A program made the position numbers and the translations under genes. The notes below the pieces were generated by a model. It made no database searches, was not told the origin of the DNA, and saw nothing but the letters and a program-made list of their open reading frames with translations. 64,000 bases of DNA from G963422705 sp963422705 (GTDB lineage Bacteria; Poribacteria; WGA-4E; WGA-3G). The DNA lies in contig OY730443.1 in assembly GCA_963422705.1 (NCBI GenBank), forward strand, positions 1,798,001-1,862,000. The letters run 5' to 3'. Below, one piece after another: positions 1 through 8,021 of the stretch (position 1 is the first letter of the stretch; each line of letters begins with the position of its first letter).

Positions 1-505
1 TTGCGAAACCTATCACGCCCGTCCGAGCCATGTTTGACAGCATCAACCCATCCACCGGCTGTTTGACAGAAACTGAAGTGAGATTGATAATCCGTCCACC
101 GCCTCGTGCCTGCATCGTCGGCACAACGGCGCGACACAAATTTATTGTACTCATCAGGTTTAACTGAACAGCAATCTGATAATCTTCGATAGACAGTTCC
201 GCAAAGCTACCTGCACGCGGCCCGCCCGCGTTATTCACCAGAATATCAATGCCCCCAAATTGTGTCATCGCCGCGTTAACGAGTGCATCAACCTGTTCAG
301 GGATACTCACATCGGTAGAAACGGCAAGAACCTCAGTTCCTGTCTCTTGACGAATGTCGTGCGCTGTTGTCTCAAGGGCATCCCTATTTCTCGCACAGAT
401 AGTGACTTTTGCACCTTCCCTCGCCAATCCAAGAGCAATGGCGCGCCCAAGTCCTCTGCTTGACGCCCCCACCACAGCAATTTTATCTGTGAGCCCGAGC
501 TCCAT
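1..505 (-). CDS. SDR-family oxidoreductase, 3' end cut by window edge
   Basis: Short-chain dehydrogenase/reductase read on the complement from the ATG at 503-505; the first 168 residues are visible. The Rossmann motif GASSRGLG is at residues 13-20 and the LVNNAGG motif is around 89-95, so NAD(P)H binding is well supported. The usual YxxxK catalytic pair appears to be replaced: at the expected place I read SNMAR (about 157-161), and the Ser before it lies in INLTSVSVKQP. Such divergent SDRs exist, but their reaction is not predictable from sequence. An AGGGTGA-like ribosome site precedes the ATG. The substrate is unknown. Confidence 0.85.
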   Translation of the reverse strand, partial: MELGLTDKIAVVGASSRGLGRAIALGLAREGAKVTICARNRDALETTAHDIRQETGTEVLAVSTDVSIPEQVDALVNAAMTQFGGIDILVNNAGGPRAGSFAELSIEDYQIAVQLNLMSTINLCRAVVPTMQARGGGRIINLTSVSVKQPVDGLMLSNMARTGVIGFA

Positions 506-760
506 ATTTCACCCTAATCCTTTCAAAAAAACAGAATTTACAATACGAAATTAATTAATGATAATACCTTTTTTCATCATGTCACGATTTTGCCGATTTT
601 TCCAGCCCGGTATTTTACACACCAGGTTTGCAAAACTGCCGCCACGGTTTCGAGGCATCCAAATTGCCTGTGTGAGATGTTTCATTGATGCCAATCCGAG
701 GTTACGATACAGATTCAACGACTTTCTAAACTTTCGAGACATGATAACAAAAAAGGAACG
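506..760. other. Intergenic stretch, no supported gene
   Basis: Between the SDR start and the promoter at 761 both strands hold open frames of about 70 codons, but neither resembles a known family or has a ribosome site. I see no supportable gene here. Confidence 0.4.
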
Positions 761-789
761 TTGACACAATCATTAATTTTTGATATGAT
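761..789 (+). promoter_or_regulatory. Sigma70-type promoter
   Basis: TTGACA at 761-766, a 17-bp spacer and TATGAT at 784-789. It reads toward the hairpin at 817-854 and the TnpB element. No gene starts immediately downstream. Confidence 0.6.
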
Positions 790-816
790 AGTTATTCTAA
801 GGTTTACGGGTATTCG

Positions 817-854
817 GGCTTATATCCCAATCCTTTAGGTTTGGGATATAAGCC
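817..854. repeat. Perfect 14-bp inverted repeat (hairpin)
   Basis: The arm at 817-830 is the exact reverse complement of the arm at 841-854, with a 10-nt loop. No T-run follows, so it is not a classic terminator. It could be a subterminal hairpin of the IS200/IS605-type element or a transcript-processing structure. Confidence 0.7.
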
Positions 855-883
855 GCTAAGGGCCTAATCCTTGTGAAATAAAA

Positions 884-913
884 TTGACTTTTATGCTAAA
901 AATGTGATATGAT
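884..913 (+). promoter_or_regulatory. Promoter ahead of tnpB
   Basis: TTGACT at 884-889, an 18-bp spacer and TATGAT at 908-913. It lies about 100 bp before the tnpB start and is followed by a nested hairpin at 925-971. Confidence 0.55.
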
Positions 914-924
914 ATTCGTATCAA

Positions 925-971
925 GTAGGCAGACATGAATAGCGTTACCACTTGGTAAAGTGTCTGCCTAC
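925..971. repeat. Nested inverted repeat before tnpB, GTAG/CTAC ends
   Basis: The 11-bp arms at 925-935 and 961-971 are perfect reverse complements and begin and end in GTAG/CTAC. Inside them lies a second hairpin (TTACCA at 945-950, TGGTAA at 953-958). It is likely part of the left end or 5' leader of the TnpB element. Confidence 0.65.
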
Positions 972-1010
972 CCACTAAACCGGGGTTAAAGACTTGAAAC
1001 TTGATAGTCC

Positions 1011-2145
1011 ATGAAAACCTATCAATATAAAATTGGCAATCAATCGAATACGATACGTCTTGGCAACCTGCTTGACGATATGTGGCAGGTGCATGTGTAT
1101 TTCCATAAGTGGCAGCGTCACCGGTATAAAGATGGTTTGCCGTATGCCAACTACGCTGCAATGTGTCAACATGCCTGCATATTGAAACGAACCACACATC
1201 CCCATTGGAAGGTGTTGCCAAGCCAAGCCATCCAAGCAGAGTTGGAACGAATTGATAATGCGTATCAAAGGTTCTTTAATAAACTCGGAGGTAACCCCCA
1301 TATCAAACCGGAGCATAAGTTTAAGTCTATCACGCTGAAACAAACTGGATTTAAACTGAGTCATAACCGTATTACACTCACCTTTCGTCAGTGGGATAAA
1401 GGGAAGTGGCGATTTGATAAAGTGCCTTATACGTTTCATAAACACCGCCAATGGCATGGAAAACTTAGGCGTATCACAATCAAACGTGATAATTGTGGCG
1501 ACTATTGGCTTTACCTCATAACGGATTACACCGATTTTAAACCGCTGCCGACAACAGGTAAAAGCGTTGGGGCAGACTTCGGAATGAAAGACGCGTACTT
1601 GACACTTAGCACGGGTGAGAAGATACAACACCCCGAACCTTTGAAACAGTCCTTGAACAAACTTCGGACTCTCAATAAAGCGTTTTCTCGTAAAGTTAAA
1701 GGTTCTAACCGGTGGTGGCGGTGTGTCCGGCAACTCGCACGTCTGTATCGGAAAATTAGCAACCACCGCGAAACGGCGGTTTCGCCCTACGCTAAAGATT
1801 TTCACTGGCAACTGGCAAGTGAACTTTGTAAAAAGTTTTCTTGCCTTTGTCCTTGAGACGTTGAACCTTGACGGCATGAAACGCCTGTGGGGGCGTAAAG
1901 TCTCGGAACTCGCCTTCTACCAGTTTGTTCAGATATTGGAATATAAGTGCAGTAAACATAAGCGTATGAGGAAACAAGTCAGTCAATGGACGCCGACAAC
2001 GAAGCCGTGTTCAGATTGTGGGTATCACAACAAAGAACTAAGACTTTCAGATAGGCAGTGGACATGCCCCGACTGTGGTTCACACCACGATAGAGACATC
2101 AACGCTGCGATAAACATTTTGCGGGCAGGGATAGCCGTCACTTGA
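1011..2145 (+). pseudogene. tnpB: TnpB RNA-guided nuclease, frameshifted
   Basis: TnpB of IS200/IS605-type elements, an omega-RNA-guided DNA nuclease and Cas12 ancestor. The 5' part (1011-1856) holds the N-terminal domain and RuvC-I VGADFGMKDA. The 3' part, in another frame up to 2145, holds RuvC-II VLETLNLDGM, the zinc ribbon (CSDCG, CPDCG) and RuvC-III HHDRDINAAINI. The frames join if one T is removed from the TTTT at 1836-1839, so this is a one-base insertion, not the -1 slippage used by some IS elements. A 25-bp palindrome at 1769-1793 adds eight residues between conserved HR and KDFHWQLA. All RuvC residues survive, so decay looks recent. Confidence 0.85.
1769..1793 (-). repeat. GTAG-headed palindrome, class A copy 1 (inside tnpB)
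   Basis: The reverse strand reads AGC, then GTAGGG, then the stem CGAAAC, loop CGCC, stem GTTTCG. The same 25 bases recur at 23097-23121 and 23274-23298. Here the net insert is in frame in tnpB. Confidence 0.8.
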
Positions 2146-2266
2146 CGATATGCCTGTAGAAACCTACAGGGAAACGCCCGCTGGTGGAGCGACAGTAAGA
2201 CGGTTTTCTCTATGAGAAAACCGCAGTTGCTACGAAACCGAAGCCCCACGCTTTCGCGTGTGGGTG
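2050..2266 (+). ncRNA. Probable TnpB omega-RNA region (3' end of tnpB plus right end)
   Basis: In TnpB elements the guide RNA is made from the 3' end of tnpB and the right end of the element. Here that region contains three stems: CCTGTAG/CTACAGG (2153-2170), a perfect 10-bp stem with loop TAT (2201-2223) and the terminal stem at 2244-2264. By analogy the guide would be the flanking sequence just after about 2265. The boundaries are inferred. Confidence 0.5.
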
Positions 2267-2349
2267 CTATCACAACCTTTGGTTCCTAAACGTTGCATAA
2301 ACGTTGCTATCCTGACAGTCTCACCTGAAAAACAGTTAGGGATTCACGT

Positions 2350-3219
2350 ATGGAAAACTATCTACAGATTCAAAAACCGGAACTTGAATATACCTACGAG
2401 TTTACGGTTAACCAACTTCCTCTCATGTCAGAATGTTTAGAGGCACACGGGTTTGCGATTATCAAAGATGTCTTACCTAGTAAACTGGTAGAAAGTGTGA
2501 AGCAGGCGGTTTTCGATGGTACCGATGCGAAAAGAGAACTGGCGCCCGGAGAGAGTCGAACGCGACACGCTTGGATTGAATCCGGCCCGGGGGCTTGGCA
2601 ACTCTTGGAATACGAACCGTTTATCAAAATCCATCGTCACCTCATTGGCACGGAGGAATTGACAATCCACCGTTCTGCTGCGATTATTCGAATGCCCGGT
2701 TCTCAGCCGGTTGCATGGCACAGCGACTGGCATGGATTCTCGACAGATGCGCCGAAGAATTCAGGTGATGTGTTAAACCGTGGGCTTTGGCCCTCAGGTA
2801 AATGGTTCTACTTGACGGGCTCACGTCCGGAGCACGGAGGGCTCTGTGTTATCGAGGATTCCCACGTGGAGAATTGGGAGGGGCCTGAAGGTTTTGAAAT
2901 GAACGCGGACAGACGCTCATTTTACAAAATCGGGGAAGAAAGGGCGTATGTCCGCTTTGATATTCCGGGGCTAGTTCCACTCTTCACCAACCCAGGGGAT
3001 ATGATTGTGTTTGCACACCGTACCTATCACGGGGCATTCCCCAACCAGCTCGACGAAATCCGGCTATCGTGCGCGGTAGGTTTTCGTAGCAGGCATCACC
3101 GGCTCGATATTCCGTGGGAGATTCCGGATGAGGGCAAGCGATTTTTAGCGGAGCTGCCGCCCCATCTGCATCAATATACGCAAGGCTACACTAGCATCAA
3201 TCTGGATTGGCGAGGGTAA
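2350..3219 (+). CDS. Phytanoyl-CoA dioxygenase (PhyH) family protein
   Basis: A 289-residue Fe(II)/2-oxoglutarate-dependent oxygenase of the PhyH family. The iron-binding HxD is H124/D126 in AWHSDWHG, the distal histidine is probably H227 (TYHGAFPNQ), and the 2-oxoglutarate-binding arginine is probably R238 (EIRLS). The double-stranded beta-helix core is complete. It stands alone, downstream of the TnpB element, so the element's right end may influence its expression. Family members hydroxylate varied small molecules; the substrate here cannot be told. This is the first of three PhyH paralogs in the window, and they are clearly divergent from one another. Confidence 0.85.
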   Translation: MENYLQIQKPELEYTYEFTVNQLPLMSECLEAHGFAIIKDVLPSKLVESVKQAVFDGTDAKRELAPGESRTRHAWIESGPGAWQLLEYEPFIKIHRHLIGTEELTIHRSAAIIRMPGSQPVAWHSDWHGFSTDAPKNSGDVLNRGLWPSGKWFYLTGSRPEHGGLCVIEDSHVENWEGPEGFEMNADRRSFYKIGEERAYVRFDIPGLVPLFTNPGDMIVFAHRTYHGAFPNQLDEIRLSCAVGFRSRHHRLDIPWEIPDEGKRFLAELPPHLHQYTQGYTSINLDWRG

Positions 3220-3320
3220 GCGCGTTTTATGCAGAAAATTGGTGATAGCCGCGGGTGATGAACAATCTGTCATTACCTTTCCCGGCTTGTTAGAGATAAC
3301 CCTTTGCGCTTAGGGATTCC

Positions 3321-4295
3321 CTATTTTTTACCGGGCTGAAGCACCGCATACGGAAGCTGCTCGCCTTTTAGTCCCGCGAGTAGGTTCTCCATCGCCATCG
3401 TTGCCATCTTGGTGCGCGTTTGGGTGGTAGCACTGCCCAGATGCGGCGTGATGATAAGGTTATCCAAATCGAGAAGTGGGTGCTCAGTGTTAATCGGTTC
3501 GGGTTCAGTTACGTCAAGGGCAGCCCCCGCGATTTCACCTGTAGTCAGGGCATTGTATAAGGCGTCGTGCTCGACTACCGCGCCGCGCGCAATATTCACC
3601 AAAAAGGCGGTAGGTTTCATCAACTTGAATTCCGCATCCCCGATAAGGTGATAGGTGTCATCAGACAACGGGACATGCAATGTCACGAAATCAGCGGCTT
3701 GTAAAAGGGGTTCAAGTTCGACGTACTCGATACCGAGTTCTTCCTCCCAATCGTATCTTCGGTTGCGTTTGTAGTAGAGAACGTGCATGTCGAAGGCGAG
3801 TGCGCGTTTGGCAACGGCATACCCGATGCGCCCCATCCCGACTATTCCAATTGTCGCATGATGCACGTCGTATCCCCAGAGAATATTCGCGTCGTAGTAC
3901 GTCCATCTTTTTTTGGCTTGAACGTGTTTGTAGGCGGGCACAATGTTCCGTGAGGCGGCGAGTAAGAGCGCCATCGTCATATCAGCCGTCGTATCACTGA
4001 GGACACCGGGGGTGTGCCCTAGCGCGATGCCCCGTTCTCTGCAGGCAGCCATGTCGACATGTTCATATCCGACGCCGACGACGGAGATTACCTTCAAATT
4101 GGGAGCGGTGGCAATCATCTCAGCGGAGACTGGTTCATGTCCGTATGTCATCAATCCATCAAGCCGCGAAATCTTTTCGGCGATTGGCGGTAGGATTGCA
4201 CTGGTGTGCCACATCTCTATCTCGCATTCAGTTGCCATCGCTTCAATAATCTGTTTGGGAATAGTTCTTGTGATAAAAACTTTGAATCCAGACAA
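3321..4295 (-). CDS. D-2-hydroxyacid dehydrogenase, NAD-dependent
   Basis: A 324-residue D-isomer-specific 2-hydroxyacid dehydrogenase, of the glyoxylate/hydroxypyruvate reductase type. The NAD-binding GMGRIG is at about 153-158 and the catalytic triad fits R237 (NIARGA), E264/E266 (DVTEPE) and H285 (TPHLGSAT). I chose the TTG at 4293-4295 because an AAGGAGG site precedes it by 5 nt and homologs begin near SGFKVFITR; a longer frame upstream lies entirely inside der. That ribosome site overlaps the der stop region (gap 10 nt), so the two genes are probably cotranscribed. Exact substrate unknown. Confidence 0.85.
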   Translation of the reverse strand: MSGFKVFITRTIPKQIIEAMATECEIEMWHTSAILPPIAEKISRLDGLMTYGHEPVSAEMIATAPNLKVISVVGVGYEHVDMAACRERGIALGHTPGVLSDTTADMTMALLLAASRNIVPAYKHVQAKKRWTYYDANILWGYDVHHATIGIVGMGRIGYAVAKRALAFDMHVLYYKRNRRYDWEEELGIEYVELEPLLQAADFVTLHVPLSDDTYHLIGDAEFKLMKPTAFLVNIARGAVVEHDALYNALTTGEIAGAALDVTEPEPINTEHPLLDLDNLIITPHLGSATTQTRTKMATMAMENLLAGLKGEQLPYAVLQPGKK

Positions 4296-4305
4296 GGCTA
4301 CCTCC

Positions 4306-5658
4306 TTATGAATGCCGGTAATAAATTCGTATCGGTGTGCCGTGAAATCCAAATTCTTTGCGGAGATTGTTAACGAGGTATGCTTCGTAAGGTGCCCGTA
4401 CCTTATTAACGTTTCTTCCGAAGATGAGGAACGTCGGGGGTTTCGTCTCAATTTGCGTCATGTATTTGAGGGCGGGCCGCACGCGTTTGACGAGCGGTGG
4501 CGGGTGAGCGTTACGCAGTTCGATGAGCATCGCATTGAGAGTAGAGGTGGGAATGCGCGTACAATATTCGCGGTATACCTCAAGTGAGGCGCCGAGGATT
4601 GTCGTTACGCGTTGCCCCTTAACCGCGGAAACGAAAACGCGGGGTACATACCCGAGTGCTGGGAGTTCCGCCGAGATTCGTTCCATAAACAGCCCATGCG
4701 TCGCGTTATCCTTTTCAATCAAATCCCATTTATTTATGGCGAGTACTGAGGCTTTTCCGTGTCGCTGAATAAAATTGGCGATAGTTTTATCTTGCTGTGA
4801 GACATCCCGTGTTACATCGAGGACAAGCACGGCGATATCACTCTGGCGGATGCTATGGATGGCGCGTTGGACGGTTAGGGATTCCAATTCATCGTGAATT
4901 GCTGATTTGCGCCGCATACCAGCCGTATCAACCACTTCAAACGCCACGTTATCGTGCACAAGGTTGATATTAATTGCGTCACGCGTCGTCCCCGGCCTGT
5001 CGTCAACAATCATTCGCTCTTTGCCTAGTAGACTGTTGATAAGCGATGATTTTCCAACGTTAGGCTTGCCGACAATTGCGATTTTTATCCGGGTTCTGTT
5101 GTCCGAACGCTCTTCCGCTTCGGGCAACGCCTCCGCGATTTTGTCGAGCAGCGAAAGAATCCCTTCATTCTGGGCACAAGAAGTAAAGTGAGGTTCACCC
5201 AAGCCGAGCGCGTAAAATTCGGCGGCTTCGTTGCGAAACCGTTCGCTGTCCACCTTATTCACAACAAGGAAAATCAGTTTATTAGCGGCGCGCAGTTTAT
5301 CGGTAACAATCCTGTCGTGCGGCATAATTCCAGTTCGCGCGTCAACAACGAAAATGACGACGCATGACTCGGTTAACGTTGTATCGACTTGCATCTGAAC
5401 GTTATCGATAAGTCTATCACCGGGGGCTGTGTCTAATCCCCCAGTATCTACAATCGTGAAGCGCCGTTCTCCCCACTGGACATCGGCGTAGTTTCTATCG
5501 CGTGTCACACCCGGGGTGTCGTGTACTACCGCTATTTTCTTCCTTTTCGTGGCGCTATCAGGCGCTTCAATAGGGGCTGCCGACGTCATGCGATTGAAGA
5601 TGGACGATTTCCCGACATTTGGCCTGCCGATAATCGCCACAATTGGAAATTGTGACAT
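4306..5658 (-). CDS. der: Ribosome biogenesis GTPase Der (EngA)
   Basis: A 450-residue double-GTPase Der, essential for 50S subunit assembly. It has two G domains, with P-loops GRPNVGKS (about 10-17) and GKPNVGKS (about 197-204), the G3 motifs DTGG and DTAG, NKxD-type G4 motifs (NKVD, NKWD) and a C-terminal KH-like domain. The first G domain carries a short insertion (about ten residues, SAAPIEAPDSATKRK) between the P-loop and switch I. It is followed at once by the hydroxyacid dehydrogenase and preceded on the same strand by the permease gene. Confidence 0.96.
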   Translation of the reverse strand: MSQFPIVAIIGRPNVGKSSIFNRMTSAAPIEAPDSATKRKKIAVVHDTPGVTRDRNYADVQWGERRFTIVDTGGLDTAPGDRLIDNVQMQVDTTLTESCVVIFVVDARTGIMPHDRIVTDKLRAANKLIFLVVNKVDSERFRNEAAEFYALGLGEPHFTSCAQNEGILSLLDKIAEALPEAEERSDNRTRIKIAIVGKPNVGKSSLINSLLGKERMIVDDRPGTTRDAININLVHDNVAFEVVDTAGMRRKSAIHDELESLTVQRAIHSIRQSDIAVLVLDVTRDVSQQDKTIANFIQRHGKASVLAINKWDLIEKDNATHGLFMERISAELPALGYVPRVFVSAVKGQRVTTILGASLEVYREYCTRIPTSTLNAMLIELRNAHPPPLVKRVRPALKYMTQIETKPPTFLIFGRNVNKVRAPYEAYLVNNLRKEFGFHGTPIRIYYRHS

Positions 5659-5699
5659 GAGTTTGCCTTTTTATTTTATCGTATGGTTTGGCTCAACAT

Positions 5700-7961
5700 T
5701 TATGTGCCCATCTCGTCGGAGATAGCTTCACCATTTCTCCTGTGTGAGACGGCGACAATGGATTTAATCACCACAAGAATCGGGATAGCAAGCAGTACAC
5801 CCCAGAAACCGAGAAAAGCACCGCCGACGATGACACCGAACATAATCAGCAGCGGTTCGACATCGACGGCTCTGCTCATCACTCTCGGTGAGATAAGCGA
5901 ATTGTCAATCGTCTGGATACCGAGAATGGCTACCAACACGAACCCGCTCCGGGCAAGAAAGCCGGCCAGGCTGAAATCCCCAGCAGCGAGTCCCATTAGC
6001 ATCGCTGTGAAAGCAAAAAGCCCCCCGATGAACGGCCCGAAGGTGGGGATTGCATTGCAGAGTCCCGCTAACAACCCGATGAGCAGCGCGAATGGGACGC
6101 CAATTATCCAATACACAATGCAAGAAATCACTGAAACGATGGCGATGACGGTGAATTGCCCCTTGAGGAACTCTTGCATATTTTCATCCACCGCGCGCAA
6201 ATAAGCTTTAACGGTATCGCGATGCGGATTCGGAATGATTCGTGTCAAATCGCGGAAATAGTTTTCGAAAGATTGGACGGCATAGACAAAAACGATGAAA
6301 GCGAATGTGACTGTCGCGATAAAGCCACCAAACTGAAAGGCAACGGTGCCTGCGAATGTGGAACCCCACTTGAAAATTTCGCCCGTGCTTTCAGCCAAAC
6401 TCGGTATTTTTTCGGTGAGGTATGCCTTTACCTGCAAACCGAGGGGGGTATCCTTGTAAGTGTTAAGAAGCCCCACGCGCTGTTCAACGAAGAGGGGCCA
6501 TTGCGCCGTGGTGTTGGAACGGAGAACACGCTTATTCCCCGCATAAAGGATAGTGCGCCCATCGGCAGTTGACGAATTCACCCAATTTGTTGTCCTTAGC
6601 AGCGATATAGATGCCGGCAAGTACTCCCCGCCTGGAGTAGGCTCCCAGAGATTTTTCCATGAATTGAATTGGTAGATGCCCTCCTGAGTCCCCGCATACA
6701 ACACCGGAGAACCCGCATTCTCTCCAAACGCGATGACTTGAATCGTAGACGGAACCTCAGATGGAAAAGCAGAACATGTCATGCTTGAAAATTCCAAAAC
6801 CCACAACCGGTTCAAATCTGTCGAAGCAGGTGTCCCATCTGTTTCTGCAGATAGACTCACAACATAGAGGCTATCCTCACCCTTGGCAATGCTCACTATG
6901 GAGCGTTCACCAAGAATCTCAGGCGCAACGGGTTTCCACATTTTCTCCGAGACATCACCCGCGTAAAGCCCTTTGGCGGTGCCAACGTAAATTTCGATAG
7001 GAATATTTCGGGGCTCATTTTCTACAGCAACATTCCCCTCTTGAACGCCCATGCTGGCGTCAGTCGGTTTATCTTCTATCGTGACATCATGCGCTACAAC
7101 GCTAATAGCTTGAACGGTTGTATCATCAAATGGTGTTTCCTCGATTTTTTTCCAGACTGCCTTCTCAGCATGCTTGGCCCGCCTATAGAGCCCATCTGAT
7201 GTACCAGCATAGATAGTTTTATCCGTCAAAGCGATTGCCCGTATCTGTTTGCCCACGATATCCCCATTTGTTATACCAAAACGTTTGGAATTGAGGATAT
7301 AGATGCCGTGGTTCGTGCTGAGATAGGTGGTATTCGAATGATTTGCCTGATTCGAGCGTGTTCTATCGGCTTCCGGCCTGGATAGCTCCGGCTCCTTTTC
7401 CGCTATCACCTCAATCGCTATCGCCTCTAAAGTCTCACCCACAATAAGCGGAAGCACAGATTCATAATAGAATTTCCGTAATCCTTGGCTCATCTGTCTA
7501 GCCTGTTTGCCTATCTGTAGTCCGCTCCAAAAAAGCAGAACGGCACAGCTTAAAACGATGAGAACCGTTGTAATCCAACGTTGGTACGATTTTTTGAACG
7601 GAATCGCGCGGGCTAGAAATCGAAAAAGATAGGCAAAACCGAAGCCAAAAACGAACGGCATCAGCACATCAAGCATTGTGACAAAAAGCCACAAGCCTAT
7701 CATTATAATTTCTAAGCTGGCGGTGATTTTTGGTTCTACCCAGGGGTAAATTTTCACGAGCAGCACGATGAGAAGAATAGCGACAATCGGATGCAATAAG
7801 AGAATCCGTTCACCATCTGTTCCAGTGCTGCTCCCTTTGTAATAAGCAAATGCAATCCAAGTCGCCGTAAGCACCACGCTGATAATAGCGAGAATTGTCG
7901 CACCGGTAATAGGGGAATGCGGTTGATTTGGATTGGGCTTAACTCCCGTTTGAGATTCCAA
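5700..7961 (-). CDS. AI-2E/PerM-family permease with large beta-propeller-like insert
   Basis: A 753-residue membrane protein. The N-terminal third holds four hydrophobic segments. The C-terminal third (from about 540) is a typical AI-2E/PerM domain, with FGPFIGG-, DNSLISPRVMSR- and GVLLAIPILVV-type motifs. Between them, about residues 205-500 form a soluble region of repeated YVGT/YAGT-plus-GLY/GIY units (for example IYAGTSDGLYRR, IYVGTAKGLYAG, LYAGTQEGIYQF), which look like blades of a beta-propeller. Ordinary members are about 350 residues, so the insert roughly doubles the protein. The start is TTG (7959-7961), preceded by GGAG with 7-nt spacing. The symporter gene ends 60 nt upstream on the same strand. 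Confidence 0.8.
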   Translation of the reverse strand: MESQTGVKPNPNQPHSPITGATILAIISVVLTATWIAFAYYKGSSTGTDGERILLLHPIVAILLIVLLVKIYPWVEPKITASLEIIMIGLWLFVTMLDVLMPFVFGFGFAYLFRFLARAIPFKKSYQRWITTVLIVLSCAVLLFWSGLQIGKQARQMSQGLRKFYYESVLPLIVGETLEAIAIEVIAEKEPELSRPEADRTRSNQANHSNTTYLSTNHGIYILNSKRFGITNGDIVGKQIRAIALTDKTIYAGTSDGLYRRAKHAEKAVWKKIEETPFDDTTVQAISVVAHDVTIEDKPTDASMGVQEGNVAVENEPRNIPIEIYVGTAKGLYAGDVSEKMWKPVAPEILGERSIVSIAKGEDSLYVVSLSAETDGTPASTDLNRLWVLEFSSMTCSAFPSEVPSTIQVIAFGENAGSPVLYAGTQEGIYQFNSWKNLWEPTPGGEYLPASISLLRTTNWVNSSTADGRTILYAGNKRVLRSNTTAQWPLFVEQRVGLLNTYKDTPLGLQVKAYLTEKIPSLAESTGEIFKWGSTFAGTVAFQFGGFIATVTFAFIVFVYAVQSFENYFRDLTRIIPNPHRDTVKAYLRAVDENMQEFLKGQFTVIAIVSVISCIVYWIIGVPFALLIGLLAGLCNAIPTFGPFIGGLFAFTAMLMGLAAGDFSLAGFLARSGFVLVAILGIQTIDNSLISPRVMSRAVDVEPLLIMFGVIVGGAFLGFWGVLLAIPILVVIKSIVAVSHRRNGEAISDEMGT

Positions 7962-8021
7962 TTATCTACTCCATTTTTCGTCGGTGCAGCACTGAGCTTC
8001 GTTTGACTTGAAGCATCCGGC

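Larger units (their letters stand above)
880..2270 (+). mobile_element. IS200/IS605-type element, TnpB only
   Basis: The element holds a decayed tnpB with structured flanks: hairpins on the left (925-971) and on the right (2153-2170, 2201-2223, 2244-2264). The last is the CCCCACGC...GCGTGTGGG type of right-end stem common to tnpB elements. No Y1 transposase (TnpA) is present, so it could only move in trans. The exact ends are estimates from the outermost structures. Confidence 0.55.

Noticed and set aside
1830..1840. Possible programmed -1 frameshift in tnpB at TAAAAAG
   Set aside because: Joining the two frames needs a +1 shift (one T too many in TTTT), not the -1 shift that this kind of site gives, so a simple indel is the better explanation.
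975..1877. A 300-residue minus-strand open frame
   Set aside because: It is the mirror of tnpB, which has clear RuvC motifs on the plus strand.
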